Source: Actinomycetaceae bacterium TAE3-ERU4 (GTDB taxonomy: Bacteria; Actinomycetota; Actinomycetes; Actinomycetales; Actinomycetaceae). Taken from it: a DNA stretch of 64,000 nt. Under the pieces are notes generated by a model. That model worked only from the letters and a program-made list of their open reading frames with translations. It had not been told where the DNA came from and searched no databases. Positions within the stretch are counted from its first letter, which is position 1. Every line of letters starts with the position of its first letter. The position numbers and the translations under genes were made by a program. The DNA lies in contig JAHUUJ010000001.1 of assembly GCA_019218365.1 (NCBI GenBank), forward strand, positions 186,001 through 250,000, read 5' to 3'. Positions 25,466-34,899 of this stretch are shown piece by piece.

Positions 25466-26764
25466 GTGAAGACTTTGAAGTACTCCGACATCATCGCGGC
25501 CCACAAAGCGGGTCAGACCATTGGTATTTATTCAATCTGCTCGGCAGACCCGACAGTGCTGCGTGCATCTATTCGTCACGCCGCGGCTGACGGCACCTCC
25601 GTTTTGATTGAAGCTACCTCAAACCAGGTTGACCAGTTCGGTGGATACACTGGCATGACACCCCCTGATTTCCGCGAACTGGTTTACCAGATTGCAGATG
25701 AAGAGGGACTATCACGGGAAGACATTATCCTCGGTGGCGACCACCTCGGCCCAAACCGCTGGCAGAAAGAAGATCCACAAAGCGCTATGGAAAAGGCGGT
25801 GGATTTGGTTCGCGCATACGCCGCAGCCGGATACACCAAAATTCACTTGGACTGTTCTTTCTCCTGCAAGGGTGACCCCTTCCCCATTACGGACGAAATC
25901 GCCGCAGCGCGTGCCGCCCAAATGCTGAAGGCCTCCGAAGAAGCCGCTGCCGAAGCCGGAACTAGTGAACAGATTCGCTACGTTATTGGTACCGAGGTTC
26001 CGGTTCCCGGTGGCCACCAGGAAGAACTGGGAGAAATTACCCCCACGTCAGCCGAAGCCGCAAAGACCACCTTGGCTAAGCACCGTGAAGCCTTCGAAAA
26101 GGTTGGACTAAGCAACATTTGGCCAAAGATTTCCGCCCTGGTTGTACAGCCCGCGGTTGAGTTCGACCACCTAAAGGTTGTTGACTACAAGACCGAGGGA
26201 ACTCGTGAACTACGGACCGTTCTCGATGATGAACCAACCTTAGTTTTCGAGGCCCACTCAACGGATTACCAGACTCCGCAGAACCTGGCGCAACTGGTTA
26301 AGGATCACTGGGCAATTTTGAAGGTCGGTCCAGGCTTGACCTTCAACCTACGTGAAGGCCTATTCGCGCTCGCTCATATCGAAGACGAACTTATCGACCC
26401 CGAGAAGCGCTCTAACCTGCGTGAAGTTGTCGAGACCCGCATGGTGGAAGAACCCTCCCGTTGGGAAATCTACTACACCGGCGACGAGGACGAACAGCGT
26501 ATCGCACGACGCTATTCTTACTCGGACCGCATGCGCTACTATTGGCCCGATGAACAGCTCAAGTCTGCTCGTGCGAAGCTGATGGAAAACCTAGCTAATG
26601 TAGAGATTCCTCTCCCCTTGCTCTCGCAGTACCTGCCTTTGCAGTACGAACGAGTCCGGGAAGGAATCTTGGAAGCTACTCCCGAGGCTTTGCTGATTGA
26701 TCGTGTACGTGATTCGATTCGTCCCTATGCGGCGGCCTGCTACCCAGACAATGAAACTAGGTGA
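25466..26764 (+). CDS. D-tagatose-1,6-bisphosphate aldolase subunit KbaZ/GatZ/AgaZ-like
   Basis: A 432-residue TIM-barrel protein of the GatZ/KbaZ family: IGIYSICSADPTVLRA at the N-terminus, GGDHLGPNRWQ (about residue 90), KIHLDCSFSC and IGTEVPVPGG are hallmarks. In E. coli, GatZ/KbaZ is an accessory subunit that stabilises the class II aldolase GatY/KbaY; no such catalytic partner is in this operon. The start is a GTG at 25466; a TTG at 25475 with better RBS spacing is an alternative. The stop overlaps the next GTG by 4 nt (GTGA). Confidence 0.9.
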   Translation: MKTLKYSDIIAAHKAGQTIGIYSICSADPTVLRASIRHAAADGTSVLIEATSNQVDQFGGYTGMTPPDFRELVYQIADEEGLSREDIILGGDHLGPNRWQKEDPQSAMEKAVDLVRAYAAAGYTKIHLDCSFSCKGDPFPITDEIAAARAAQMLKASEEAAAEAGTSEQIRYVIGTEVPVPGGHQEELGEITPTSAEAAKTTLAKHREAFEKVGLSNIWPKISALVVQPAVEFDHLKVVDYKTEGTRELRTVLDDEPTLVFEAHSTDYQTPQNLAQLVKDHWAILKVGPGLTFNLREGLFALAHIEDELIDPEKRSNLREVVETRMVEEPSRWEIYYTGDEDEQRIARRYSYSDRMRYYWPDEQLKSARAKLMENLANVEIPLPLLSQYLPLQYERVREGILEATPEALLIDRVRDSIRPYAAACYPDNETR

Positions 26765-27882
26765 AATCAGTGAGTGACTACAAACAAGCGGTAACCTATC
26801 AGGAAGTTTGCGAACAGTACCCGAAGTGGGGCGTACTTGCTAGCTCTCTAAAGGAAAACGCATCCAAGCATGAAGCATTCCTCCAGCCTCTACTGGAGAA
26901 AGAAAACTTGCGAATCGTTTTGACCGGAGCGGGAACTTCCGCTTTTGTTGGCGAGGTTGTGGCTCCGGCGCTGACTCGCAAGGGACGGCGCGCAGAAGCG
27001 GTTCCAACTACGGATATCGTCTCTAACCCGCGCGAATGCTTCGGCCAGGACGTTCCCACCCTACTGGTTTCCTTCGCTCGTTCAGGTAACTCTCCCGAGT
27101 CTCTCGCAGCCACCCAGTTGGCCGATCAGCTTCTTTCCGAGGTTTACCACCTAGTGCTAACCTGCGCTCCCGAAGGTGAGCTTGCTCAGGGACGTAAGGA
27201 TCAGGAAAACTCCCTGGTAGTTTTGATGCCCGAGGGCTCAAACGACAAGGGGTTTGCCATGACCTCATCGTTCACCTGCATGCTCCTTTCTGCACTGGTT
27301 TTGCTGGGAGCTGGAAGCGTTGATTTGCTGGCTCCCCTAGAGGAAGCCGCAGCTCACCTGGTTCAGGAAAAGCAAAGCGATATCAAGGCACTGGCGGACA
27401 AGCTTCCCAAGCGCGTGGTTTACCTCGGCTCGGGATCCCTGCGCGGCCTCGCCCATGAGGCCGGGTTGAAGTTCCTTGAGCTAACCGCCGGTGATCACGT
27501 TTCATTCTACGAGTCTTCAATGGGATTCCGTCACGGTCCTAAGGCAGTAATTGACGAGGATACTCTTGCTTTCGTATTTGTTTCCTCCGACCCTTACACA
27601 CGCCAGTACGATTTGGATATTGTTAACGAGTTGCGCGGAAACCTCGGCACTAAGGCCGTAGTTGCTCTGGCCGGGGCTCCCGTGGAGTTAGAAAACTCCT
27701 TCGTCTGGCCAGGCTTGAGCGAGGTTCCCGATGCTTTCGTCGCCGCTGTACACGTTATTTTCGCGCAGTTCCTGGGAGTCTTTACTTCCGCGGCGCTCGA
27801 TAAGAACGTGGACAATCCCTTCCCTGCTGGGGATGTTAACCGAGTAGTTAAGGGAGTCTTCATTCACCCACTAGAAAGCTGA
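26761..27882 (+). CDS. agaS: AgaS-type SIS sugar-phosphate isomerase/deaminase
   Basis: A 373-residue protein with two SIS domains, as in AgaS (galactosamine-6-phosphate deaminase/isomerase) and GlmS-like isomerases. Domain 1 has VLTGAGTSAFVGEV and LVSFARSGNSPES; domain 2 has VYLGSGSLRGLAHEAGLKFLEL and the FYESSMGFRHGPKA active-site block. It starts with GTG inside the GTGA overlap with KbaZ, so translation is coupled. It would convert a phosphorylated amino-sugar to a ketose phosphate and release ammonia. A strong terminator follows. Confidence 0.88.
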   Translation: MKSVSDYKQAVTYQEVCEQYPKWGVLASSLKENASKHEAFLQPLLEKENLRIVLTGAGTSAFVGEVVAPALTRKGRRAEAVPTTDIVSNPRECFGQDVPTLLVSFARSGNSPESLAATQLADQLLSEVYHLVLTCAPEGELAQGRKDQENSLVVLMPEGSNDKGFAMTSSFTCMLLSALVLLGAGSVDLLAPLEEAAAHLVQEKQSDIKALADKLPKRVVYLGSGSLRGLAHEAGLKFLELTAGDHVSFYESSMGFRHGPKAVIDEDTLAFVFVSSDPYTRQYDLDIVNELRGNLGTKAVVALAGAPVELENSFVWPGLSEVPDAFVAAVHVIFAQFLGVFTSAALDKNVDNPFPAGDVNRVVKGVFIHPLES

Positions 27883-27911
27883 AAGTAGAGAGTCAGCGTT
27901 TTAGTCCTAGA

Positions 27912-27952
27912 AGTTGGTGTCCCAAGGTTTTCCTTGGGGCACCAACTATTTT
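27912..27952 (+). terminator. Rho-independent terminator of the PTS operon
   Basis: Arms AGTTGGTGTCCCAAGG and CCTTGGGGCACCAACT (one mismatch) around a TTTT loop, followed by ATTTTT, 30 nt after the agaS stop. Confidence 0.92.
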
Positions 27953-27978
27953 TAGCTTTAAAAGGATAAGATACAGAA

Positions 27979-28073
27979 TAATTCTATTTATTAAAAATAG
28001 TATTATTTAACAAATAAAGTTTATTTTTCTAACTCTATTTACTAAGAATCGATATTTTTAATAAATAGAATTA
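27979..28073. repeat. 21-bp perfect inverted repeat upstream of the Fic gene
   Basis: Positions 27979-27999 (TAATTCTATTTATTAAAAATA) and 28053-28073 are exact reverse complements, 53 nt apart, in a very AT-rich spacer 54-148 nt before the Fic ATG. The spacer contains further partial copies such as CTATTTACTAA near 28034 and TTCTATTTTT near 28083. Each arm also contains a small CTATTT...AAATAG dyad. This suggests a cluster of operator half-sites, or a relic of a mobile element. Confidence 0.65.
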
Positions 28074-28126
28074 GTATTAGGCATTCTATTTTTCAATATG
28101 AAGATTCTGGTCAGTATGGAGACAAA

Positions 28127-29374
28127 ATGAGCTACAAAACTTTAAAAACAGTTTTTCACGCGAACACAGAAACCCTCTGGCAAGAAGAAGAAAAATCTAG
28201 ACGTAATTCCCCATCAGCTATTCACTGGCCTGATTTTAAAGTTGGCAATTACTCTCTATTTTGTATAGTAACACCGCAAATACTGTCTCTAAGCGAATCA
28301 ATCCGACAGATAAATAAAGAGGTCGAAAAAATTTGGGCTAATCTTCCCAACGGAGCCAAAACCCACTTCCTGGACAGCATGATTATTGAAGAAATTCAAT
28401 CCACAAACGAAATTGAAAGTGTTTATTCAAGCCGAGAAGAGATTTTTGCTGCCCTCGTAAAAACTCAAATTCCTAATAACAGGAGCAGGTTCACAGAGAT
28501 AGCCAAACTCTATAACTGTCTGCTTGGGACAACTATTGACGCCCAAAAAAACAAATGCGCAACCACTCTAGAAGATATTAGATACTTCTATGATGCTGTA
28601 ACCGACGGAGAGATAGAAAGTAATAACGCCCCAGACGGAAAATTATTTCGTTCTCACAACGTAGTAATAACCAGTGGGCAAAAGACAATTCACAGCGCAA
28701 ATTTTTCCGAAGAAGAAATTTCTAAAAGACTCACGATAATGCTTACGAATGCAAAAAATTATAATATTTCACCACTTTTAAGGACGGTAATTTCACATTT
28801 TATGTTTGAATATGTCCACCCGTTCTACGATGGGAACGGCAGGACAGGTAGATATCTATTAAGTGCTGATATTAGCGTCAATCTTTCCATAATTGGATGG
28901 CTTTTACTAACCCCCACAATCGCAAATAACAAAAAGAGATATTACGATGCTTTTTCTAGCGTTGAGAACAAACTAAATTGTGGCGAAGCCACAGAGTTCA
29001 TTATTGAGATGCTTACACTAATCAAAGAAGCGCAATCCAACCTTTACGAAAAATTAAAAGAACAATACATCCTCCTTACAAAAGCAGGGGAGGAAATTAC
29101 AAAATTAATAAAAGGTAACGACCTAAAACTTGACTCCGATACTTACAAGCTTTTAAGCATATTTGCACAAGTTCATTTATTTACATTTAACAGGACAATC
29201 GATCTCACTGAGCTCGCTAAAGAATACCAAAAAAGCAAACAAATAGTCAGAAAATATACTAAAAAATTAGAAGAAGCCGGAATTATCGAAACGATTTCCC
29301 GCAAACCTCTGCGCTTCCAACTTAACCAAAAGGGATGTGAACTACTAAAAATTGAAGAGGATAAATTTTTCTAA
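28127..29374 (+). CDS. Fic family protein (AMPylase-type) with C-terminal winged-helix region
   Basis: A 415-residue protein with the full Fic motif HPFYDGNGRTGR (His at 231), so it is likely active in transferring a nucleotide monophosphate to a target protein. An N-terminal helix contains STNEIES (about residue 92), which matches the class II inhibitory motif (S/T)xxxE(G/N) except for Ser at the last position. The C-terminal part (about 340-415) looks like a winged helix (DLTELAKEYQKSKQIVRKYTKKLEEAGII), which could bind the repeats in front of the gene. GGAGAC precedes the ATG. The gene is AT-rich relative to its neighbours, suggesting horizontal origin. Confidence 0.88.
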   Translation: MSYKTLKTVFHANTETLWQEEEKSRRNSPSAIHWPDFKVGNYSLFCIVTPQILSLSESIRQINKEVEKIWANLPNGAKTHFLDSMIIEEIQSTNEIESVYSSREEIFAALVKTQIPNNRSRFTEIAKLYNCLLGTTIDAQKNKCATTLEDIRYFYDAVTDGEIESNNAPDGKLFRSHNVVITSGQKTIHSANFSEEEISKRLTIMLTNAKNYNISPLLRTVISHFMFEYVHPFYDGNGRTGRYLLSADISVNLSIIGWLLLTPTIANNKKRYYDAFSSVENKLNCGEATEFIIEMLTLIKEAQSNLYEKLKEQYILLTKAGEEITKLIKGNDLKLDSDTYKLLSIFAQVHLFTFNRTIDLTELAKEYQKSKQIVRKYTKKLEEAGIIETISRKPLRFQLNQKGCELLKIEEDKFF

Positions 29375-29403
29375 AATGACTTTGACAAACTTATTACGTC
29401 TTC

Positions 29404-29988
29404 TCAGCCCCGAGGCCTAAGCGCCACACTACCCGACACCCCAACCCCTATAAGAGCGAGAATCAGGGGAAAGTACCACCATACTAGGTTCACGTACATC
29501 GCTCCATCCGCTATCCCAAAACCACTAAATAGCGGATAGATTAGGAGCAAGAATAGGGAAATTGTCGAGGCTGCTATCCCGCGCTGCGAACGAGCTGCAC
29601 GCAATACAAATAAACCCAACCAGCTTCCCAGAACCATCAGCGGGTAAGTAATAATTACTAAGAGGGAAGAAAAATTAATGTACCTTACCGATATTCCCTG
29701 CGCCTCGCTGTAAAGCAAAGTAACCAAAGTCCACTCGATAAGATAGACGCTTAAAATGATCAGGGGAATTAGCGCTAAACGCGATACCAGATATTGTTTT
29801 GCCCCCTGCGCATTTAACCGCTGAAAACCGGTAAACGGAATACCGGATGCGGAAAAACCATCCGTACCTTCCGTACTCGAACGGTAATTACCTGAGGTGG
29901 AATCTAGGGTATGTTCACCCGGGAGTAAATCATCGTCATCTGCAAAACGGGGGCGACGCTGATTGTAGTTATTTTCAGGTGTTTCCAT
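29404..29988 (-). CDS. Membrane protein of unknown function
   Basis: A 194-residue protein. The first 65 residues are hydrophilic, acidic and Ser/Thr-rich (FADDDDLLPGEH), followed by about four membrane helices (about 70-190) with very short loops and a C-terminal ALRPRG. No family is recognised. It lies downstream of Fic in convergent orientation and after the clpC terminator, so it is probably transcribed alone. Confidence 0.7.
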   Translation of the reverse strand: METPENNYNQRRPRFADDDDLLPGEHTLDSTSGNYRSSTEGTDGFSASGIPFTGFQRLNAQGAKQYLVSRLALIPLIILSVYLIEWTLVTLLYSEAQGISVRYINFSSLLVIITYPLMVLGSWLGLFVLRAARSQRGIAASTISLFLLLIYPLFSGFGIADGAMYVNLVWWYFPLILALIGVGVSGSVALRPRG

Positions 29989-30004
29989 GAATCCATTCTA
30001 AACG

Positions 30005-30044
30005 TGAGGGCGGCTGTTCCATTGTTATGAAACAGCCGCCCTCA
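30005..30044 (-). terminator. Hairpin terminator downstream of clpC
   Basis: Arms GAGGGCGGCTGTT (30006-30018) and AACAGCCGCCCTC (30031-30043) around a 12-nt loop, 20 nt beyond the clpC stop. The T-run after it is weak. Confidence 0.75.
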
Positions 30045-30063
30045 GCGAAACTATTAGCTGATT

Positions 30064-32598
30064 TTACTCGTTATCAGAGTTTTCTGATTCGGTAATTTCT
30101 GCAGCATCATCAGGAACAGTAATCTCCGGATAAGTTCCCTGGAAAGTAAAGTTCTGCTCACCAGTAGGACCTTCAACATCCACGGTGACCAACTGTCCCG
30201 GACGAATCTCGCCAAATAGAATCCGCTCCGAAAGTGCATCCTCAATATCACGCTGCAAAGCACGACGTAGCGGACGAGCGCCCAGAACCGGATCGAACCC
30301 ACGATCGGCCAGAAGTTCCTTCGCGGCCGGGGTCAAGACGATGGAAAGGTCCTGCTCCTTCATGCGGGCATCCAGACGGTCCACCATCAAATCGACAATC
30401 TGGGTAATTTCCTCACGCTTGAGCTGCGGGAATACCACAACCTCATCCACACGGTTTAGGAACTCGGGGCGGAAGTGCTGCTTGAGCTCTTCATTAACCT
30501 TAGACTTCATCCGCTTGTAGTCAGTGGTTGAAGCATCACCGGCTTGGAAACCGGTCAGTACACCCTTGTTAATTTCTCGCGTACCAAGGTTGGTGGTCAT
30601 GATAATTACGGTGTTCTTGAAGTCCACCAGGCGTCCCTGACTGTCGGTCAAGCGACCATCTTCGAGAATCTGCAACAGGGAGTTGAAAATATCCGGGTGA
30701 GCCTTTTCCACCTCATCGAACAAAACCACGCTGAATGGGCGACGACGAACCTTCTCTGTTAGCTGACCGCCCTCGTCATAACCGACGTATCCGGGAGGAG
30801 AACCAAACAGGCGAGAAGCGGTGTGCTTTTCCCCGAACTCAGACATGTCTAGCTGAATTAGGGCATCCTCGTCACCAAATAGGAACTCAGCCAGAGCCTT
30901 CGCAAGCTCTGTCTTACCCACACCGGTAGGACCGGCAAAGATAAACGAACCACCCGGGCGCTTGGGGTCTTTAAGACCTGCGCGAGTACGGCGAATCGAC
31001 TGTGAAAGGGCCTTAACCGCGTCATCCTGTCCGATGATGCGCTTGTGAAGCTCATCTTCCATATGCAATAGTTTGGAAGTTTCCGCCTCGGTAAGTTTCA
31101 TAATCGGAATACCGGTGGACATAGCCAAAACTTCGGCAATGGAGTCCTCAGTTACTTCGGAGATAGAAGACTGGGCACCTTCACGCCAAACGCGTTCCGC
31201 CTCGGCGCGTTCTTCGGTCAAGCGCTTTTCCGAGTCGCGCAAGGCAGCGGCTTTTTCAAAGTCCTGGGCTTCGATTGCGGCTTCCTTAGCGGTGCGCGCC
31301 TTAGCGATTTTATCGTCAAATTCACGTAGCTCGGCCGGAGCGGTCATGCGCGCAATACGCAGACGGGCACCAGCCTCGTCCAGCAGGTCAATGGCCTTAT
31401 CCGGGAGGAATCGGTCAGAAACGTAACGGTCTGCCATCGAAGCAGCCGCACCGATAGCGTCATCGGTGATGATTACCTTGTGGTGAGCTTCGTAGCGGTC
31501 ACGCAGTCCCTTAAGAATCTGCACGGTTTCTTCCACGCTAGGTTCTTCGACCTTGACCGGCTGGAAACGACGTTCTAAAGCGGCGTCCTTTTCGATGTGC
31601 TTACGGTATTCCTCCAGGGTGGTAGCACCGATTGTCTGAAGTTCACCGCGAGCCAACATGGGCTTAAGAATCTGCGCGGCGTCAATTGCACCCTCTGCCG
31701 CACCAGCACCCACCAGGGTGTGAATCTCGTCGATAAAGAGGATGATGTCACCACGGTTGGTGATTTCCTTCAGGACTTTCTTCATGCGCTCTTCAAAGTC
31801 ACCGCGGTAGCGTGAACCAGCGACCATGGAGCCCATGTCGAGGGAGTAAAGCTGCTTGTCCTTCAGGGTTTCAGGAACGTCTCCGCGCACAATTGCCTGT
31901 GCTAACCCCTCAACTACAGCGGTCTTACCGACACCGGGCTCACCGATTAGAACGGGGTTGTTCTTGGTGCGTCGAGACAGAATCTGCATGACGCGTTCCA
32001 TTTCCTTGTGGCGCCCGATTACCGGGTCTAGTCGCTTTTCCAAAGCGGCGGTGGTGAGGTTTCGTCCGAACTGCTCCAAAATGGCCGAGGCACGCTGGGC
32101 GGACTGACCGCCAGATGATCCACCCACTCCTACAGTTTCGCGACCTTCTTCGGTTGCTGAGTTGTATCCAGACAGAAGCTGCATGACCGACTTACGCAAA
32201 TCACCCAGGTTAACATCCATCTTTACTAGAACCTGGGAAGCAACCCCCTCACCCTCACGCAGTAGGCCCAATAGGAGGTGCTCTGTTCCGATGTAGTTGT
32301 GCCCCAGCTGGAGGGCTTCACGTAGAGCTAGCTCAAAGACTTTCTTTCCCCGCGGGGTAAAAGGAATGTGACCCGAAATTTCTGTCGAGCCTTTTCCAAT
32401 AATCTCAACTACCTGCTCACGTACTGCTTCGAGAGTCACGGAGCGCTCTTTAAGTGCCTTGGCGGCGATTCCCTCCCCCTCGGCGATAAGACCTAAAAGC
32501 AGGTGTTCCGTACCAATATAGTTATGGTTCAGACGACGTGCCTCGTCCTGCGCCAATACCACGACGCGGCGGGCACGGTCAGTAAACCGTTCGAACAT
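30064..32598 (-). CDS. clpC: ATP-dependent Clp protease ATP-binding subunit ClpC
   Basis: An 844-residue AAA+ unfoldase that feeds substrates to ClpP and takes part in protein quality control. The order is normal: two Clp N-domains ([16 protein letters not shown], about 1-145), first AAA+ module (Walker A GEPGVGKT about 215; [12 protein letters not shown]), a UVR-containing middle region ([20 protein letters not shown]), second AAA+ module ([32 protein letters not shown]) and C-terminal D2-small domain. The acidic tail is usual. AGGAGA precedes the ATG. It appears monocistronic. Confidence 0.98.
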   Translation of the reverse strand: MFERFTDRARRVVVLAQDEARRLNHNYIGTEHLLLGLIAEGEGIAAKALKERSVTLEAVREQVVEIIGKGSTEISGHIPFTPRGKKVFELALREALQLGHNYIGTEHLLLGLLREGEGVASQVLVKMDVNLGDLRKSVMQLLSGYNSATEEGRETVGVGGSSGGQSAQRASAILEQFGRNLTTAALEKRLDPVIGRHKEMERVMQILSRRTKNNPVLIGEPGVGKTAVVEGLAQAIVRGDVPETLKDKQLYSLDMGSMVAGSRYRGDFEERMKKVLKEITNRGDIILFIDEIHTLVGAGAAEGAIDAAQILKPMLARGELQTIGATTLEEYRKHIEKDAALERRFQPVKVEEPSVEETVQILKGLRDRYEAHHKVIITDDAIGAAASMADRYVSDRFLPDKAIDLLDEAGARLRIARMTAPAELREFDDKIAKARTAKEAAIEAQDFEKAAALRDSEKRLTEERAEAERVWREGAQSSISEVTEDSIAEVLAMSTGIPIMKLTEAETSKLLHMEDELHKRIIGQDDAVKALSQSIRRTRAGLKDPKRPGGSFIFAGPTGVGKTELAKALAEFLFGDEDALIQLDMSEFGEKHTASRLFGSPPGYVGYDEGGQLTEKVRRRPFSVVLFDEVEKAHPDIFNSLLQILEDGRLTDSQGRLVDFKNTVIIMTTNLGTREINKGVLTGFQAGDASTTDYKRMKSKVNEELKQHFRPEFLNRVDEVVVFPQLKREEITQIVDLMVDRLDARMKEQDLSIVLTPAAKELLADRGFDPVLGARPLRRALQRDIEDALSERILFGEIRPGQLVTVDVEGPTGEQNFTFQGTYPEITVPDDAAEITESENSDNE

Positions 32599-32708
32599 GA
32601 AATCTCCTCTGTCAACCGGGCATAGATAAACATTCCCCGGAATGTACTGGTCAAAAGCCTACGGGGGATTAATGGACTGATGCGCGCCTGTTCGCCAAAG
32701 GCGAGGGT

Positions 32709-33158
32709 TTATACCTCCACGAGAAGCGTATAGGGACCGTCATTGACCAATTCAACTTCCATCATCGCCCCAAAAGAACCAACTTCGACGTGTACCCCAA
32801 GGGTTCTGAGTTGCGAGAGCACTTCTTCGTATAGGGGCTGCGCTACCGGGCCTGGAGCCGCGGCAGTCCAGGAGGGACGCCGCCCTTTTTTAGTTGCTCC
32901 ATAAAGGGTAAATTGAGAAACTAACAAAACCGGGGCACCGGCTTCTAGCACCGAGATTTCCGGACTTTCATCATCCCCTGGCCGAGGGCGTAAAATGCGT
33001 AGATTGGCGATTTTTTCGGCAATTTTTTTCGCCTGCTCGGGAGTATCATCATGGGTGACTCCCAGCAGGACTACCAAGCCGGGTTCGCTAATTTGTCCTA
33101 CGGTCTTTCCCGAGACGCTAACTTTCGCTTTCGTGGCACGTTGGATTACTGCTCTCAT
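32709..33158 (-). CDS. dtd: D-aminoacyl-tRNA deacylase
   Basis: A 149-residue enzyme that removes D-amino acids (and glycine) mischarged on tRNA. The two active-site motifs are present: SQFTLYGATKKGRRPSW (about residues 77-93) and the C-terminal NDGPYTLLVEV, a variant of the usual NxGPVT. It begins MRAVIQRATKAKVSVSG as in the family. The ATG lies 5 nt after the DUF2516 gene with TAGGAAA as RBS, so the two are translated together. Confidence 0.96.
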   Translation of the reverse strand: MRAVIQRATKAKVSVSGKTVGQISEPGLVVLLGVTHDDTPEQAKKIAEKIANLRILRPRPGDDESPEISVLEAGAPVLLVSQFTLYGATKKGRRPSWTAAAPGPVAQPLYEEVLSQLRTLGVHVEVGSFGAMMEVELVNDGPYTLLVEV

Positions 33159-33163
33159 TTTTC

Positions 33164-33577
33164 CTACCAGTCACGCGGTCCGCGAGTAGGACCGAATTGG
33201 TCGCGGCGGCGAATATGTTTTTTGTAATTGTCTAAGCGGGGTTTTTCACTGGCGAAATAAACTCCGGGAAGGGCAAATAGAATTACCCCGAAGAACCCTC
33301 CTAACGACGGTCCAACGAATCCGCTGAAATAGGGCAGTTGGATTCCCAGTAGGGCTAGTAGGGCCACTACCGAGTTCACTCCTTGCCAGAAGGTGAAAAG
33401 GACTCCTATCCACAGGAAAAGTAGCCAGTTTCCGCGTGGCCAACGAGCGAATGCGGTAAAAGCGTCCGAGGAGGTGACGGTAGCATGAATAGCGGCCCAA
33501 ATCATTAAGACCGCCAAAATTACGTTTAGTCCCAACTCAACTACGCGGATTATGCCAAAAAGACTTGCTGCTAACAC
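33164..33577 (-). CDS. DUF2516 family membrane protein
   Basis: A 137-residue actinobacterial membrane protein of unknown function, with about three to four helices and the family's C-terminal VYFASEKPRLDNY (compare VYLADVRPAL in relatives) followed by a basic, Arg-rich tail. The start is GTG at 33577 with AAAAGG upstream. It forms a tight pair with dtd. Confidence 0.8.
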   Translation of the reverse strand: MLAASLFGIIRVVELGLNVILAVLMIWAAIHATVTSSDAFTAFARWPRGNWLLFLWIGVLFTFWQGVNSVVALLALLGIQLPYFSGFVGPSLGGFFGVILFALPGVYFASEKPRLDNYKKHIRRRDQFGPTRGPRDW

Positions 33578-33626
33578 CTGATTACCTTTTTCCAGCCTCT
33601 AGTATCTGCTTTATTAGTTTATCTGT

Positions 33627-34874
33627 TTATAGACGCGCGCTGCCGGGTGGGCGGCGTACCCCACCTTTCAGGAGTTCTGCTCCAGGACGCTGTTTTGGCG
33701 AGGCCGCTGATTTTCCTTCAGGAATAACAATGACAGTTTGTGCGGCAGCAACATTTCCGGCGACTAGTTGAGCCTGTGGAGAAAGCGAACGTTTAAGTAG
33801 TGCCAAAGCAATGGGGCCATCCTCGTAGTGTTCGGCAATACTGGTAATTACTCCAACTTTTTCTTCCCCGGATTTAATTTCTGTGCCACATTTTGGTAGT
33901 TCTTCACCCGATCCGTCCAGGTGTAAAAATGCAAGACGACGCGGGGGTTTACCTAGGTTAATAATGCGAGCTACAGTTTCTTGTCCGCAGTAGCATCCTT
34001 TTTTCAGGTGCACACTGTCGCGGAGCCAGTCGAGTTCGTGTGGCATGGTTTTACCGTCTACTTCAGAGTATGACGGTTGCCAAGCCGCTATTCGGAGAGC
34101 TTCCCAGGCAAGGAATCCCGCTAGGTAACGCCAGTTGTTTTCTTTTCCGATTGGTTCACTAGCACTAGTTGTTCCCACGTATCCACTTCCTAGTTTAAGA
34201 AGTGTTACTTCCGCTTTGTCACGTTCCACAATTGTTAAACGAGTTTGTATTTGGGTTCCGGGGTGGTTGTTTTGCGGCATTTCTCCGGTATAGGTGGTTC
34301 CTCCGGTAAGGAGTTCGGGCCAGGTGTCCTTGCCAGTTAGGACTAGGCCAGGTAGGTCAAAGATTTCTCCTAAGTTGGCTTCGCCAGTTAGCGCACAGTC
34401 GCCCATTACAAGGTAATCTTCGGTAATATTTTCAATTTCTACCTGAGTGCGAAACTTCATGGTGCGAAGGAAATTGGTCAGTCCCTCGGCATCTGGTGTG
34501 ATTAGGTAAAGTTCTTCCGAGGTTGTTTTTGCCCAGAAATCGTAGCGAATATGCCCTTGGGGGTCGAGGATAAGTGCGTGCCGCCAAGTTTCGTCTTCAA
34601 GTTGTAGATTATCGAGCTTTTGGGAAGCTAGGGAACTAATCCACTGTGCCCGTTCAGGACCGCTTAAGCGAACTATTCCGTATGGTAAGACTGCCACTGC
34701 CTGGTTTTTTGCAAGGCGTTCTTGTTCTCCAAGTGGATTGCCGTAGTGCAGGGGAATACCCACTGAAGCCTGGACTCTACTTTGGGCATTAAAAACGCTT
34801 TCCGTATCTGAAAAAACCGTTTCTTTTTTGTTCTTCAGGAAGCTGTAGCGGCTGTTTTTTGCTGGCTGTTCCAT
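33627..34874 (-). CDS. ygfZ: Folate-binding protein YgfZ (GcvT-like, Fe-S cluster assembly/repair)
   Basis: A tetrahydrofolate-binding protein related to GcvT that helps maintain certain Fe-S enzymes. The diagnostic KGCYCGQE motif with the reactive cysteine is present (about residue 285), with VARIINLGKPPRRLAFLHLDG following. I place the start at ATG 34874 (415 residues, MEQPAKNSRYSF), with GGGTG upstream; the longer TTG-started frame to 34919 runs into the previous gene. It is downstream of the FABP-like gene, a pairing seen in other actinobacteria. Confidence 0.9.
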   Translation of the reverse strand: MEQPAKNSRYSFLKNKKETVFSDTESVFNAQSRVQASVGIPLHYGNPLGEQERLAKNQAVAVLPYGIVRLSGPERAQWISSLASQKLDNLQLEDETWRHALILDPQGHIRYDFWAKTTSEELYLITPDAEGLTNFLRTMKFRTQVEIENITEDYLVMGDCALTGEANLGEIFDLPGLVLTGKDTWPELLTGGTTYTGEMPQNNHPGTQIQTRLTIVERDKAEVTLLKLGSGYVGTTSASEPIGKENNWRYLAGFLAWEALRIAAWQPSYSEVDGKTMPHELDWLRDSVHLKKGCYCGQETVARIINLGKPPRRLAFLHLDGSGEELPKCGTEIKSGEEKVGVITSIAEHYEDGPIALALLKRSLSPQAQLVAGNVAAAQTVIVIPEGKSAASPKQRPGAELLKGGVRRPPGSARL

Positions 34875-34899
34875 GCTTTGCACCCGTTTTAAGTTTCTT

